A stretch of DNA of 64,000 nt from Alcanivorax sp. S6407 (GCF_023016115.1 NZ_JALKBH010000002.1:372001-436000), one strand, 5' to 3'. Positions 51,944 through 61,546 are shown, counted from the stretch's first letter. A program made the numbers and translations. Notes: generated by a model from the letters alone, not told the origin.

Positions 51944-52489
51944 ATGACACCAGAACTGATTCAGCGACACCCGCGCATTGAAGACTTGTTTGACACCTAC
52001 TCGGAACGGTTCGGGCGCCACCAAACCGCTTACCGTCACCACATCTACCGGGTCGTCAATCTGGTCGCCTCCCAGCGGCTGCTTAGCGAAGAAGAGCTGG
52101 ATCAGGTGGCCATTGCCGGTTTTTTCCATGATGCCGGCATCTGGCTGGCCGGCACCTTTGATTATCTCGATCCCTCTGCCCGACTGGCCGCACATTATCT
52201 GGAAGAACAAGGACTGGAGGCCTGGGGGCCACTGATCGAAGCCATGATCCTCAATCATCACAAGGTCACCCGCTACAGCAGCGACTCCCTGTCGCTAGCG
52301 GAGATGTTTCGGCGCGCCGACTGGATTGATGTCAGCCTTGGCGTGCTCCGCTTTGGCCTTCCTGCCGCCCGCATCCGCCGTATCAAGGAAGCCTTCCCCA
52401 ATGCAGGCTTCCATACCCTGCTGCTCAAGCTGGGCGGCCAGCAACTGCTGAGCCAACCCTGGCGTCCTCTCCCCATGCTGCGCCGCTAA
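51944..52489 (+). CDS. HD-domain protein
   Basis: This 181-residue metal-dependent phosphohydrolase-like protein has the HD pair FHDAGIW and conserved His/Asp residues HHIYRVVN, NHHKV and ADWIDV spread over the helical fold. The substrate (nucleotide or other phosphate) is unknown. It is divergent from the GntR gene. Confidence 0.82.
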   Translation: MTPELIQRHPRIEDLFDTYSERFGRHQTAYRHHIYRVVNLVASQRLLSEEELDQVAIAGFFHDAGIWLAGTFDYLDPSARLAAHYLEEQGLEAWGPLIEAMILNHHKVTRYSSDSLSLAEMFRRADWIDVSLGVLRFGLPAARIRRIKEAFPNAGFHTLLLKLGGQQLLSQPWRPLPMLRR

Positions 52490-52996
52490 CCCGCCTTTGC
52501 GTGGTCTCCTGCAGCAGCAAAAAGTTACTCACAGTATCTGTGGATAACTCTGTGCATAGACTGTCAGGAATCGCTCCCAGCATAGACGATACCTGTGATG
52601 GCATTAAAATGATGAAAAAATGTCCATACGGTTAAATACATTAAATATCAATAAGTTAGACACCAACAACGACAAATCAAGGAGTTAGCGCATATCACTA
52701 GAAGTGATGTGAAAAAGCGTTTCCAGACTGTGCAAAAGTCGTGCTCGGATACAGGGCATCGGGCCATTATCGAGCAACAAAGAGATCACCGGGGACAAAA
52801 GGCGAAAGGATCAAGCCGCCATTGGCTGCGAAAGGGAGGAGAAACCAGAGCGAAAATAGCGCACCTCTCTGGCGGGACAACCAGCCCCACCGAAGAGAGA
52901 AAATTTGGCTCATCGCGGATTAGCGGTAAAACGGGGTGGTCTGAAGTCTGACCCGAAAGGCAGCAAACCGCTGGCCACCCCATGCACAAGCGAAAT
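52490..52996. other. 507-base region; possible structured RNA
   Basis: No protein gene is supported. Between about 52640 and 52990 there are a nine-pair hairpin (52691-52711, loop AGA), three candidate GAAA tetraloops closed by C-G (near 52803, 52829 and 52953), and an outer GGGGTGG/CCACCCC pair (52933-52982). An AT-rich stretch at 52600-52680 could be a promoter. A single DnaA-box-like TGTGGATAA lies at 52539-52547. Confidence 0.4.
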
Positions 52997-53509
52997 TTAC
53001 CTGCCGAGGCGGTAACTGTAACTCACACCGAGTACCACCACCGGCTCTACGTCCAGCTGGTTCTGCTCCCGCTCTTCTTCAGAGTCACAGCGGAACGCCG
53101 GCTCATAGTCAGCACAGTCCAGTGATTCCAGGGCTCCCACGGCGGCACTGACGGTCCAGCGAGAATAGGGCTTGACCCATTGATGGCCGATTTCGAACCC
53201 GGCCCCAAGGCGCTCATAATGGTTTTCCCCGCCCAGGTCTCCAGCCATCAGGCCGGTGAAAAAGCCGCTCTCGTCCATCATCCCGCGCTCCATTTTATGG
53301 CGCCAACCGGCCACCCAGCGCAGGTCTTCGGTATCCAGACCCGAGGAATCCACATAATAGGCAGGCAGGGCATAGAAGCTGTTCTGGGTGGTAGCCCACT
53401 CCAGATTGACGCCCACCAGACCATTCACATAGCCGATACCTATCATCGGATCATCTGCATGGGCAGTGAACGGCAGCAAGGCAAAGAGAGAAACAAGCCA
53501 GCGACGCAT
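52997..53509 (-). CDS. Small outer-membrane beta-barrel-like protein
   Basis: This 170-residue protein has a signal peptide (MRRWLVSLFALLPFTAHA) and alternating hydrophobic/polar strands ending in VVVLGVSYSYRLGR, which fits a small outer-membrane barrel. No specific family is recognised. GGAG precedes the ATG at 53509. Confidence 0.7.
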   Translation of the reverse strand: MRRWLVSLFALLPFTAHADDPMIGIGYVNGLVGVNLEWATTQNSFYALPAYYVDSSGLDTEDLRWVAGWRHKMERGMMDESGFFTGLMAGDLGGENHYERLGAGFEIGHQWVKPYSRWTVSAAVGALESLDCADYEPAFRCDSEEEREQNQLDVEPVVVLGVSYSYRLGR

Positions 53510-53626
53510 GGCGAACTCCGGTTTTTTTGTTGTTATCGGGGCGTCCGGAAGGGCGCAAACAATATTTTTCACAGCCCCCGGACTATTACAAGCGCTCTCG
53601 CGCCCGCCCCCGCGTCTCGCCGGTAG

Positions 53627-53860
53627 TTACAGCGGGATCTTGTCGATGCTGTCAGCACTGGTATCGATGGCACCATCCACCTTTTCCAGGGCTTCATCGG
53701 CAGCGTTGCCAGCCACCGGAATGATGGACAGGGCTGCGCCCACCACGGAGCCCGCAGCACCCACAAGGCGCATGGGAGTCGTGACGACCTTGGTCAGGAA
53801 GCAGCCACTCAGTACAACGGACAGCATGGCCACAGCGGCCAGACGAATCATGGTTTTCAT
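53627..53860 (-). CDS. Small lipoprotein
   Basis: This 77-residue protein has a lipobox (MLSVVLSGC), giving a mature protein of about 57 residues rich in Gly, Ala and Val with a possible amphipathic helix (NAADEALEKVDGAIDTSADS). Function unknown. It lies upstream of the barrel-like gene and downstream of purC on the same strand. Confidence 0.8.
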   Translation of the reverse strand: MKTMIRLAAVAMLSVVLSGCFLTKVVTTPMRLVGAAGSVVGAALSIIPVAGNAADEALEKVDGAIDTSADSIDKIPL

Positions 53861-53916
53861 AGTGTTCCCCTTATTATTATTGCCCCTTGCGGGGCATTTC
53901 TGGCGTCGCCCCGCCC

Positions 53917-54633
53917 TCAGTATTCGAAGGTCATCCCCAGGCGACGGCCCACTTCTTCATAGGCTTCAACCACACCGCCAAGACCTTGACGGAAGCGGTC
54001 CTTGTCCAGTTTTTCGCGGGTTTCCTTGTCCCACAGGCGGCAGCCATCCGGGCTGAATTCATCGCCCAGCAGCACTTCCCCATTAAACACGCCAAATTCC
54101 AGTTTGTAATCCACCAGCAGCATACCGCCGTCCAGGAACAACTGCTTGAGCACATCGTTCACCTTGAAGGTCAGCGCCTTCATTTCGGCAACCTGCTCGT
54201 CACTGGCCCAGCCAAAGCTGCGGATGTGGTAGTCGTTGACCATGGGATCGCCCAGATCATCATTCTTGAGGAAGAATTCAAAGGTGGGCGGCGTCAGGTC
54301 CAGACCCTCTTCCACACCCAGGCGGCGACAGATGGAACCGGCGGAGATATTACGCACCACGCACTCCACCGGAATCATGTCCAGTTTCTTCACCAGGGAC
54401 TCGGTGGGAGACAGCATCTTGTCAAAGTGACAGGGAATGCCGGCAGCCTTGAGCTTTTCCATAATGGCGGCATTGAACTGGTTGTTCACCGCGCCCTTAC
54501 GCGCCAGGGCTTCTTTCTTCTTGCCGTCAAAGGCAGAGGTGTCATCACGAAACACCATTACCAGCTTGTCTGCATCATCAGTGGTGTAGACAGACTTGGC
54601 TTTGCCAGCATACAACTCGTCGCGTTTTTCCAT
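53917..54633 (-). CDS. purC: SAICAR synthetase PurC
   Basis: This ATP-dependent ligase joins aspartate to CAIR in purine synthesis. The 238-residue length and the segments [73 protein letters not shown] fit well. It sits beside bamC-dapA as in E. coli, with the MBL gene between them. Confidence 0.97.
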   Translation of the reverse strand: MEKRDELYAGKAKSVYTTDDADKLVMVFRDDTSAFDGKKKEALARKGAVNNQFNAAIMEKLKAAGIPCHFDKMLSPTESLVKKLDMIPVECVVRNISAGSICRRLGVEEGLDLTPPTFEFFLKNDDLGDPMVNDYHIRSFGWASDEQVAEMKALTFKVNDVLKQLFLDGGMLLVDYKLEFGVFNGEVLLGDEFSPDGCRLWDKETREKLDKDRFRQGLGGVVEAYEEVGRRLGMTFEY

Positions 54634-54660
54634 GGAAAGACCTATTACCTGGGTCAGTTT

Positions 54661-55434
54661 CTAATGTATCTGCAGCCAGTCGAACCCTTCGGTCTGACTG
54701 GCCACACCAATTCGTTCACGACCACAGGTCATCACCTGCTCGATGGCGTCCTGCGCCAACAGGGTCGTATTGTTCTGTTCACTAAGGTGAGACAGGACAA
54801 GATGTTGCAGGCGATCCACATTGGTCTGGCGCAACAGCGCCGCCGCCTGATCATTGCTCAGATGCCCTAACATACCACCCACCCGGCGTTTCAATGAAAC
54901 CGGGTAGGGCCCGCCTTCCAGCATCCGGCGGTCGTGATTGCACTCCAGCACCAGTGCATCGCATTCTCCGTAGGCGTCCACCACGTGGGGTGTGATCGAG
55001 CCCAGATCGGTGAGCACTCCGGCGGTACGTCCCTGCCAGGAGAAGCGGTACTGGCAAGGCTCGCGGGCATCGTGGGGAACCAGTACCGGCAGGACTTCCA
55101 GCGCCCCTACCTGAAACTCGCGCCCCGGACGAACCTCCTGCCAGTTGGCGTTGCGGAACCCGGCTGGCTTGTCCCTGACTGCACAGGCCGTGCCAAAGGT
55201 GCTGTAGACAGGGCAGCCGGTCTTGCGAGCCAGCGCCCCGGCACCGCGCACATGATCACCGTGTTCATGGGTCACCAGAATGGCACTGAGGCTGTCTGCC
55301 GGCAGCCCGCGCCGAGCCAGCCGGGCCAGGGTTTCCTTGACGGTAAACCCGCAGTCCACCAACACCAGGGTGTCATCGGCCTGAACCAGGGTGGCATTGC
55401 CCTTGCTGCCGCTGCCCAGCGAGGCAAGACGCAT
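54661..55434 (-). CDS. MBL-fold metallohydrolase (YycJ/WalJ-like)
   Basis: This 257-residue metallo-beta-lactamase-fold hydrolase has the HEHGDHVRG metal motif (THEHGDH) and further His/Asp ligands (LVPHDAREPCQYRF; LVLECNHDRRML; LSHLSEQNNT). The start RLASLGSGSKGNATLV is typical of the YycJ/WalJ group, exonuclease-like hydrolases. The ATG at 55434 lies five bases after the bamC stop. Confidence 0.9.
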   Translation of the reverse strand: MRLASLGSGSKGNATLVQADDTLVLVDCGFTVKETLARLARRGLPADSLSAILVTHEHGDHVRGAGALARKTGCPVYSTFGTACAVRDKPAGFRNANWQEVRPGREFQVGALEVLPVLVPHDAREPCQYRFSWQGRTAGVLTDLGSITPHVVDAYGECDALVLECNHDRRMLEGGPYPVSLKRRVGGMLGHLSNDQAAALLRQTNVDRLQHLVLSHLSEQNNTTLLAQDAIEQVMTCGRERIGVASQTEGFDWLQIH

Positions 55435-55439
55435 CAAGG

Positions 55440-56096
55440 CTATTCCAGCTCTTCGTAGATGCGTTCGAGAATCGCCAGTCCCGGCGTTTTCTCCACCAGC
55501 GCCGTGCCCTTCTCATTGAGCACCGCCACCTGGATACCGTTGGTGGTATGACTGAGCTTGAGCTGGGCTTCGCGGGCACCCAGCTCGTAGCGCGACGGCA
55601 CCTTCAGGTAAAAAACACCGATTTCACGATCCCGGTCCGACACCTTCAGATCGGTTTCCTTGAGGGCATCGCCAATGTATTCCCATGCCCAGGCATAGCG
55701 GGTGGACATCATCAGAATCGGGTACCCATTACCATCCCGGGCCAGAATCGCCCGCGACGACTCGCCTTCCGGTACCGGCACATCCTCGGCATCTTCAGGC
55801 TCGTTGCCCAGTACCACCAGTTCCGGCGGCTTGGGCGGCACGTATTTCTTTTCGTCCGGCTGCTTGCCGATCAGGCGGTCTTCCTGGCGAGGAATCGCAT
55901 ATAGCGCCTGCTCACCCATGAACACCCCACCCTCAGGCACTTCAATCGGGTCGGTCAGCGCCGCATCCCGATAATCCAGACTGCTGTTGGGCAGCCAGCT
56001 ACAACCACTGACCAGCGCCAGTAATGCCAGACTGCCCGGTAAACGCCCCTTCATGAACGAAAAGCGTCGCAAAGAGGTCGTTTCCGCTTGCTTCAT
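55440..56096 (-). CDS. bamC: BamC-like outer-membrane assembly lipoprotein (short form)
   Basis: BamC is the accessory lipoprotein of the BAM complex, which inserts beta-barrel proteins. The 218-residue product has a lipobox ([10 protein letters not shown]), a BamC-type unstructured segment with [29 protein letters not shown], and one helix-grip domain (about 115-215). E. coli BamC (344 residues) has two, so the C-terminal one is missing. The ATG at 56096 overlaps the dapA stop (ATGA), coupling the genes. An internal ATG at 56054 would give a shorter, more usual signal. Confidence 0.9.
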   Translation of the reverse strand: MKQAETTSLRRFSFMKGRLPGSLALLALVSGCSWLPNSSLDYRDAALTDPIEVPEGGVFMGEQALYAIPRQEDRLIGKQPDEKKYVPPKPPELVVLGNEPEDAEDVPVPEGESSRAILARDGNGYPILMMSTRYAWAWEYIGDALKETDLKVSDRDREIGVFYLKVPSRYELGAREAQLKLSHTTNGIQVAVLNEKGTALVEKTPGLAILERIYEELE

Positions 56097-56977
56097 TTAG
56101 CCTCCAGAAGCCCACACTGACGCAGGGTATCGCGTAGCCGGGGCTGGGCCGCTTCCGACAGCGACACCAGCGGCAGCCGGATACCCGCGTCAATCAGGCC
56201 CATTTCATACAATGCCCATTTCACCGGAATCGGATTCGCTTCAATAAACAGATCCCGATGCAGGGGCTCAAGTTCCGCATTCAGTTCACGCGCCTTGTCG
56301 GCATCACCGGCCAACGCAGCTTCACACATGGCAGCCATCTTGGCCGGTGCCACATTGGCGGTCACCGAGATATCACCGTGGCCACCGGCGAGGATGAAAT
56401 CACAGGCGGTGGCATCATCACCGGAGTAAAGCATGAAGTCGTCACCGCAGCGCTCACGGATCTCACGGGCGCGCTCCAGATTACCAGTGGCTTCCTTGAT
56501 ACCGATGATGTTCGGCACCTTGCTGAGACGTTCCACGGTTTCCGGCAGCATGTCACAGGCCGTGCGGCCCGGGACGTTGTAGAGGATCTGCGGGATGTCC
56601 ACGGCCCGGGCAATCGCAAGATAATGCTGATAGAGGCCTTCCTGGGGCGGCTTGTTGTAGTAAGGCGTGACCAGCAGGCAGGCATCCGCGCCGTCACGCT
56701 TGGCGTCACGGGTCAGGCGAATGGCTTCTTCAGTGTTGTTGGCGCCGGTACCGGCAATCACCGGGATACGGCCCTTGGCGATGGCAACCACTTCGCGAAT
56801 CACACTGTCGTGCTCTTCGAAGCCGAGGGTTGCGGACTCACCAGTGGTACCCACCGCCACGATGGCGTGAGTGCCCTGATCCACATGCCAGTTCACCAGC
56901 GAGCGTAAATGCTCCCAGTCGACTGAACCGTCCTCTCGCATGGGGGTAACCAGCGCTACAATGCTGCCGCGAATCAT
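56093..56977 (-). CDS. dapA: 4-hydroxy-tetrahydrodipicolinate synthase
   Basis: DapA condenses aspartate semialdehyde and pyruvate in the lysine/diaminopimelate pathway. The 294-residue TIM barrel shows GTTGESATL (pyruvate pocket), the active-site Tyr in [11 protein letters not shown] and the Schiff-base Lys in GIKEATGN. The order dapA-bamC, divergent from gcvR, is that of E. coli. Confidence 0.97.
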   Translation of the reverse strand: MIRGSIVALVTPMREDGSVDWEHLRSLVNWHVDQGTHAIVAVGTTGESATLGFEEHDSVIREVVAIAKGRIPVIAGTGANNTEEAIRLTRDAKRDGADACLLVTPYYNKPPQEGLYQHYLAIARAVDIPQILYNVPGRTACDMLPETVERLSKVPNIIGIKEATGNLERAREIRERCGDDFMLYSGDDATACDFILAGGHGDISVTANVAPAKMAAMCEAALAGDADKARELNAELEPLHRDLFIEANPIPVKWALYEMGLIDAGIRLPLVSLSEAAQPRLRDTLRQCGLLEAK

Positions 56978-57238
56978 GCCTGTCTCCTGTTGGCCGCAAA
57001 ACCAGTGCCCATAAGTCAGGGCTCTGGGTACCGGACCCTGCCTAAATGGTGAAGGGCGCTATGGTAAACTCCGACAGGGCTGGACGCCAGATGTGCCGTA
57101 GAAAGGCGACATGTGGTGCCCCCATTACCGCCGTGCACAATCCCGTCAGCCGCACTACACTCGTGTTCCAGCCAAAACCAATATACAGAACAAGGCCCGC
57201 ATGCAGGCCACTGGAAACAGGATGTCAGGGAGAGTCAT

Positions 57239-57766
57239 ATGGAACAGCTGATCGTTATTTCTGCACTGGGGTCCGACCGCCCCGGTATTGTCGAGTCACT
57301 GTCCCGGGCGGTACTGGAACGCCAGGGCAATATTCTTGATTCCCGCATGACCGTGCTGGGTGGTGAATTCGCCGTACTGATGCTGGTTTCAGGCGGCGAA
57401 GGCACCCTGGCGCAGCTGGAAGCGGACCAGGCCAGCCTGAGTCAGGAACTGGACCTGCTGATCACCCTCAAACGCACCCAGCGACCGGATCAGCGACCGG
57501 CGTCGCTGCCCTACGAAGTGGAAGTGGTGGCCATGGACAACCCCGGCATTGTTCATGAAATCGCCAACTTCTTCTCTTCTCGCAGCATCAATATTGATGA
57601 CTTGCACACCGGGACCTACGCTGCCCCTCACACCGGCACCCCCATGTTCAGCCTTCACCTGGTACTGAGCATGAGCGCGGAACAATCGGTGGCCCAGCTG
57701 CGGGATGCCTTCCTGGATTTCTGTGAGGCCCGCAACCTGGACGCCACCATGAGCCCGAAGCGGTAA
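57239..57766 (+). CDS. gcvR: GcvR-like ACT-domain regulator
   Basis: This 175-residue protein has two ACT domains (about 3-75 and 90-165), with [47 protein letters not shown] forming the first (in pieces). GcvR regulates the glycine cleavage operon in E. coli by acting on GcvA. A GGGAGAG lies five bases before the ATG. It is divergent from dapA. Confidence 0.9.
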   Translation: MEQLIVISALGSDRPGIVESLSRAVLERQGNILDSRMTVLGGEFAVLMLVSGGEGTLAQLEADQASLSQELDLLITLKRTQRPDQRPASLPYEVEVVAMDNPGIVHEIANFFSSRSINIDDLHTGTYAAPHTGTPMFSLHLVLSMSAEQSVAQLRDAFLDFCEARNLDATMSPKR

Positions 57767-57818
57767 CAGCCGCATCAGGCATCACGCAAAAACATCAACA
57801 CGAGAGCATTGAACCGAT

Positions 57819-58295
57819 ATGGCACATCCCAAGATTGGCAACCTGGCCCCCAACTTCAAACTGCCGGACCAGGACGGCAACCTGGTGGAACTGAAATCCT
57901 TCAAGGGCAAGAACCCGGTGGTGATTTTCTTCTACCCCAAGGCGCTGACTCCCGGGTGCACTACCCAGGCCTGCGGCATCCGCGACACCAAAGCCGAACT
58001 GGAAAAGCGTGGCGTGGTGGTGTTCGGCATCAGCCCGGATCCGGTGGCTCGCCTGCCCAAGTTCATCGAAAAGCACGACCTGAACTTCAGCCTGCTTTCC
58101 GATGAAGATCATGCGGTGGCGGAAAAGTACGGTTGCTGGGGTATGAAGAAATTCATGGGCAAGGAATTCATGGGCCTGATCCGCACCAGCTTCATTGTTG
58201 GCAAGGACGGCAAGCTGGTGAAGGTCATGGACAAGTTCAAGACCAAGACTCACCACGAAGACCTGCTCGCCGAGCTGGATGCGCTGGGGATCTAG
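57819..58295 (+). CDS. bcp: Thioredoxin-dependent thiol peroxidase Bcp
   Basis: This 158-residue peroxiredoxin (PrxQ/BCP) reduces hydroperoxides. The peroxidatic Cys is in ALTPGCTTQACGIRD, which also holds the resolving Cys five residues later. It lies 52 bases after gcvR, the conserved order. Confidence 0.95.
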   Translation: MAHPKIGNLAPNFKLPDQDGNLVELKSFKGKNPVVIFFYPKALTPGCTTQACGIRDTKAELEKRGVVVFGISPDPVARLPKFIEKHDLNFSLLSDEDHAVAEKYGCWGMKKFMGKEFMGLIRTSFIVGKDGKLVKVMDKFKTKTHHEDLLAELDALGI

Positions 58296-58307
58296 GGACA
58301 AAGGCGT

Positions 58308-58402
58308 TTTCAACAGAGAGCACACAGAGGCACAGCAGAGGCACAGAGAGACGCCATGGTTCTATCTCAGTGAACTCTGTGACCTCTGTGGTTAACAGGG
58401 CT
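58308..58402. repeat. Inverted pair of period-9 ACAGAGNNN repeats (second copy)
   Basis: The left part has ACAGAGAGC, ACACAGAGGC, ACAGCAGAGGC, ACAGAGAGA. The right part (58363-58396) is the inverse, ending CTCTGTGACCTCTGTGGT. It matches the element at 4106-4180 and lies between convergent bcp and perM. Confidence 0.72.
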
Positions 58403-58416
58403 TCTGGGGTTGCCCC

Positions 58417-59502
58417 TCAGGCAGGCTCGTCGTCCTCTGCCGCGGCGTACTCATCGTGACTTGGCCAGGCGTTCATCACTGCCTTGATCAGGGTCGCCAG
58501 CGGAATCGCGAAGAACACACCCCACAAGCCCCATAGCCCCCCAAACAGCAGTATCGCAGTGATGATCGCCACCGGGTGCAGATTCACCGCCTCAGAGAAC
58601 AGCAACGGCACCAGCAGGTTGCCATCGATGAACTGGATCACCCCGTAGACCACCATCACCAGGGCAAAATCGCCACTCCAGCCAAACTGCACATAGGCCA
58701 CTGCTGCCACCGGCAGGGTGACCACCGTGGCGCCGATATAGGGAACCACCACGGATAGCCCCACCAGCACACTCAGCAGCACGGCATAGTTCAGCCCGAA
58801 CAGCATGAACGCCACGAAGGTGGCGCTCCCCACCAGCAGGATCTCGATAGCCTTGCCGCGCACATAATTGGCAATCTGGCCGTCCATTTCCTGCCACACA
58901 TGAGACAGCACCCGGCGCCGGTTCGGCAGAAAACGGATCAGCCAACCGACAATGTCATCCTTGTCCTTGAGGAAAAAGAACACCAGCAGCGGCAGCAGCA
59001 CCAGAAACACCATCACTTCCACCAGGCTGGGAATCGAAGACAGGGAAAGCGTGAGCACGCCCTGCCCCACTTCTGCCACTTCCCTCTGGATCACTGCAAC
59101 GATGGAATCAACCTGCTCGATGGATACCATCTCGGGATACCGCTGGGGTAGTTCGCGCAACCAGGCTTCACCACTTTTCAGGACATAGGGTAACTGGTCC
59201 CGGACCAGCAGCACCGTCTGTTTCCAGACCAGCGGCAGCAACACCACCAGCGTCGCAATCAACGCCCCGAGGAACAGGGCGAACACCAGGCTTACCGCCA
59301 GCATTCGCCGCATGCCGCGGCGCTCCAGTGCTGACACCAGGCCCTGCATCAGGTAGGCGATCACCATGGCGGCCAGCACCGGCGCGAGCATGCCACCAAA
59401 AAAGGCGATGATCAGGCCAACAGACAGCAGCACCACCAACAGGTAGACCGCCTCCTCGTCCGAAAAGTACTGGTCTACCCAGTGCTTGAGAATTCTTACC
59501 AT
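58417..59502 (-). CDS. AI-2E family transporter (PerM-like)
   Basis: This 361-residue inner-membrane protein has seven or eight helices and the AI-2E/PerM pattern (GLIIAFFGGMLAPVLAAMVIAYLMQGLVSALERRGM; FVPLPLLVFFFLKDKDD-type centre; PVAAVAYVQFGWSGDFALVMVVYGVIQFIDGNLLVPLLFSEAVNLHPV, in pieces). Such proteins are permeases; the substrate is unproven. The ATG overlaps the tusA stop by one base (TGATG). Confidence 0.9.
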   Translation of the reverse strand: MVRILKHWVDQYFSDEEAVYLLVVLLSVGLIIAFFGGMLAPVLAAMVIAYLMQGLVSALERRGMRRMLAVSLVFALFLGALIATLVVLLPLVWKQTVLLVRDQLPYVLKSGEAWLRELPQRYPEMVSIEQVDSIVAVIQREVAEVGQGVLTLSLSSIPSLVEVMVFLVLLPLLVFFFLKDKDDIVGWLIRFLPNRRRVLSHVWQEMDGQIANYVRGKAIEILLVGSATFVAFMLFGLNYAVLLSVLVGLSVVVPYIGATVVTLPVAAVAYVQFGWSGDFALVMVVYGVIQFIDGNLLVPLLFSEAVNLHPVAIITAILLFGGLWGLWGVFFAIPLATLIKAVMNAWPSHDEYAAAEDDEPA

Positions 59503-59750
59503 CAGCTCTCCCTTTCTCCGCGGCGTATCAGGAATCTCCAGCGCGCGGGTTGTTCGTCACAGCGAACCAGTTGGTGGCATGACTGTCTCAAATAGGCGGG
59601 AATATCCCGCGCTGATGAGGCGTCAGTGGCGATCACTTCAAGAACCTGTCCGGGTTTCAGGTGTCTGAGAGCCTGACGGGTCTTGAGCAGTGGCATCGGA
59701 CACTGCAATTCAGAAGCGTCTATTTGAAGATCAATTAACGGGTCAGTCAT
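59502..59750 (-). CDS. TusA-family sulfurtransferase
   Basis: This 82-residue protein has the TusA fold with the sulfur-relay Cys in ELQCPMPLLKTRQAL. TusA carries sulfur for thiouridine synthesis; other members serve other pathways. I start at the ATG at 59750, before TDPLIDLQID; the longer frame lacks homology. Confidence 0.88.
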   Translation of the reverse strand: MTDPLIDLQIDASELQCPMPLLKTRQALRHLKPGQVLEVIATDASSARDIPAYLRQSCHQLVRCDEQPARWRFLIRRGERES

Positions 59751-59823
59751 GCACAGGGTTTCATTGATTGTCTGCCTGACGGCATTATAGTCACATGCCT
59801 GCCCATTCGACATGGAGTCCTGA

Positions 59824-61254
59824 TTGAAGTTTCTGCAACGAGTTTGTCTGCTGCTGTGCTGCCTGGTTGCCAGCCCCATCAGCGCCAATGACGATCTCCC
59901 GGTGCTGGGTGATCCGACAGCAGCACTGATGTCCGCCGATCAGGAATACCGCCTGGGCCGTGCGTGGTTGCGGCAACTACGCGGGCAAACGTCCATCATG
60001 TCAGACCCACTGATTCAGGAATACGTGGAAAGCCTGGTCTACCAGCTGGCCTCATTCAGCGACCTGAAACAGCCTGATCTGGACATCGTGGTAATCAACA
60101 GTCGCCAGATTAACGCCTTTGCGGTACCCGGCGGAGTGATCGGCCTGAATGCGGGCCTGTTCCTCAATGCGGAAGATGAAGCCGAAGTGGGCGGTGTGGT
60201 AGCTCATGAAATTGCCCACGTCAGTCAGCGTCATTTCGCTCGCCGCTATCTTGATTCGAAGAAAATGAATACCGCCGTTCTGGCGGCCATGCTCGCCAGT
60301 CTGGCGGTGGCAATCGCCGGCGAAGGCGAAGCAGGCATGGCCGGCATGGCCGCGACCCAGGCCGCCGCCATCCACAGCCAGCTGGCCTATTCACGCCAGA
60401 ATGAACGGGAAGCGGACCGGGTAGGCATGCAGACCCTCGCTGCCGCCGGCATGGACCCGGATGCCATGCCACGCTTCTTTGAACGCATGCACAACGAGCA
60501 GCAGTTCTCCGGTGATCCTCCGGAGTTTCTGCTCACTCACCCGGTCACGGAAAGCCGGATTGCCGACAGTCGCGCCCGGGCCCGTACCCTCCCCTCGCCG
60601 CCCATGTCCGTATCGGCACACTATCTGCTGGTTCAGGCCCGCCTCCGCGCCTCCTTTATCCAGGGCGATGATCAGGCCATCGCCTACTTCGAACGTTATA
60701 GCAACGAGCGCAGTGCCCTGGCCCTGCAAGCCGCCCGTTACGGGCTGGCCCTAAGCCACCTGCGCGCCAATCATTACGATCAGGCCCGTACCCTGATGGA
60801 GCAATTGGCCAGCCTCTACCCTGATGAACTTTGGTTCCGGCTGGGACTGGCCGAAATTGCCGTCGACGCAGCACAGTACGAGACCGCCATAAAGGAAGCA
60901 CAACGAGTGCTGCGGGTATCTCCGGACGACTATGCGGCGTCCATCCTTCTCAGCAAGGCCTATCTGCGCAGCAAGCAACCCGGACAGGCGCTTCCGGTAC
61001 TCAAGCCTCTGCTCAACAAACGCCCCACCGACCCTTACATCTGGGACCTGGCTGCCGATGCCTACGGTAATGGTGGCGATCGGGTACGTGCCCTCCATGC
61101 CCGGGCGGAAAGTCATTTCCTGCGCGGTAATGCCGGCAAGGCGCTGCAGCAAATGGAGTATGCCCTTCAGGATGCCGAGGATGACTTTGCCCTCTACAGC
61201 AAACTCAGCGGACGTATGAAGGAAATGCAACGACTGTCGGAAGAACAGTTCTGA
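59824..61254 (+). CDS. bepA: BepA-like M48 metalloprotease with TPRs
   Basis: BepA is a periplasmic chaperone-protease of outer-membrane proteins. The 476-residue protein has a signal peptide (VCLLLCCLVASPISA), the M48 zinc motif HEIAH (128-132) with the downstream Glu in NEREADRVGMQ, and C-terminal TPRs (about 320-465). The TTG at 59824 has GGAG six bases upstream. The adjacency with the tusA/perM pair matches E. coli and pseudomonads. Confidence 0.93.
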   Translation: MKFLQRVCLLLCCLVASPISANDDLPVLGDPTAALMSADQEYRLGRAWLRQLRGQTSIMSDPLIQEYVESLVYQLASFSDLKQPDLDIVVINSRQINAFAVPGGVIGLNAGLFLNAEDEAEVGGVVAHEIAHVSQRHFARRYLDSKKMNTAVLAAMLASLAVAIAGEGEAGMAGMAATQAAAIHSQLAYSRQNEREADRVGMQTLAAAGMDPDAMPRFFERMHNEQQFSGDPPEFLLTHPVTESRIADSRARARTLPSPPMSVSAHYLLVQARLRASFIQGDDQAIAYFERYSNERSALALQAARYGLALSHLRANHYDQARTLMEQLASLYPDELWFRLGLAEIAVDAAQYETAIKEAQRVLRVSPDDYAASILLSKAYLRSKQPGQALPVLKPLLNKRPTDPYIWDLAADAYGNGGDRVRALHARAESHFLRGNAGKALQQMEYALQDAEDDFALYSKLSGRMKEMQRLSEEQF

Positions 61255-61546
61255 TTGGGGATGCTGTACGCAGGATGCCTGACGCCTGATGCTGGAAAAG
61301 AATGCATTCCTTGAGGCAGATCGGAGCTTTAAAGGCTGCTCTCCCCTGACAGGCTCAAATACTGAACAAACCAGAGTGCTGACTGACTTTGTCCAGAAAT
61401 TGGCGGAGGAAGCACGGGCATCCGCTGCAACCCGGTGTGTTGATTTTATCGTCAGGCATCTAGCGGCCGATGTGCTGGATTAGCGCGGGGACATTCTTCC
61501 CATCACAACCCTTCCCGCAATTCCGCGATGAGCCTAAAAAAACAGA
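61255..61546. repeat. Intergenic region with heptamer arrays
   Basis: The plus strand has a five-unit array at 61261-61295: ATGCTGT, ACGCAGG, ATGCCTG, ACGCCTG, ATGCTGG, starting seven bases after the bepA stop. A degenerate inverse (CCGCTAG, ATGCCTG, ACG on the minus strand) lies at about 61450-61466. A 64-codon frame at 61289-61483 starts in the array and is not supported. Confidence 0.7.

Noticed and set aside
52539..52547. DnaA-box-like TGTGGATAA suggesting an origin
   Set aside because: It is a single box, with no cluster, no dnaA/dnaN nearby and no AT-rich unwinding element of the usual kind.
52709..52951. 80-codon frame in the 52.5 kb gap
   Set aside because: The GTG start has no SD at proper spacing and the sequence looks like structured RNA rather than protein.
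61289..61483. 64-codon frame after bepA
   Set aside because: Its start lies inside a heptamer array, there is no SD, and part of it reads through the inverse array.
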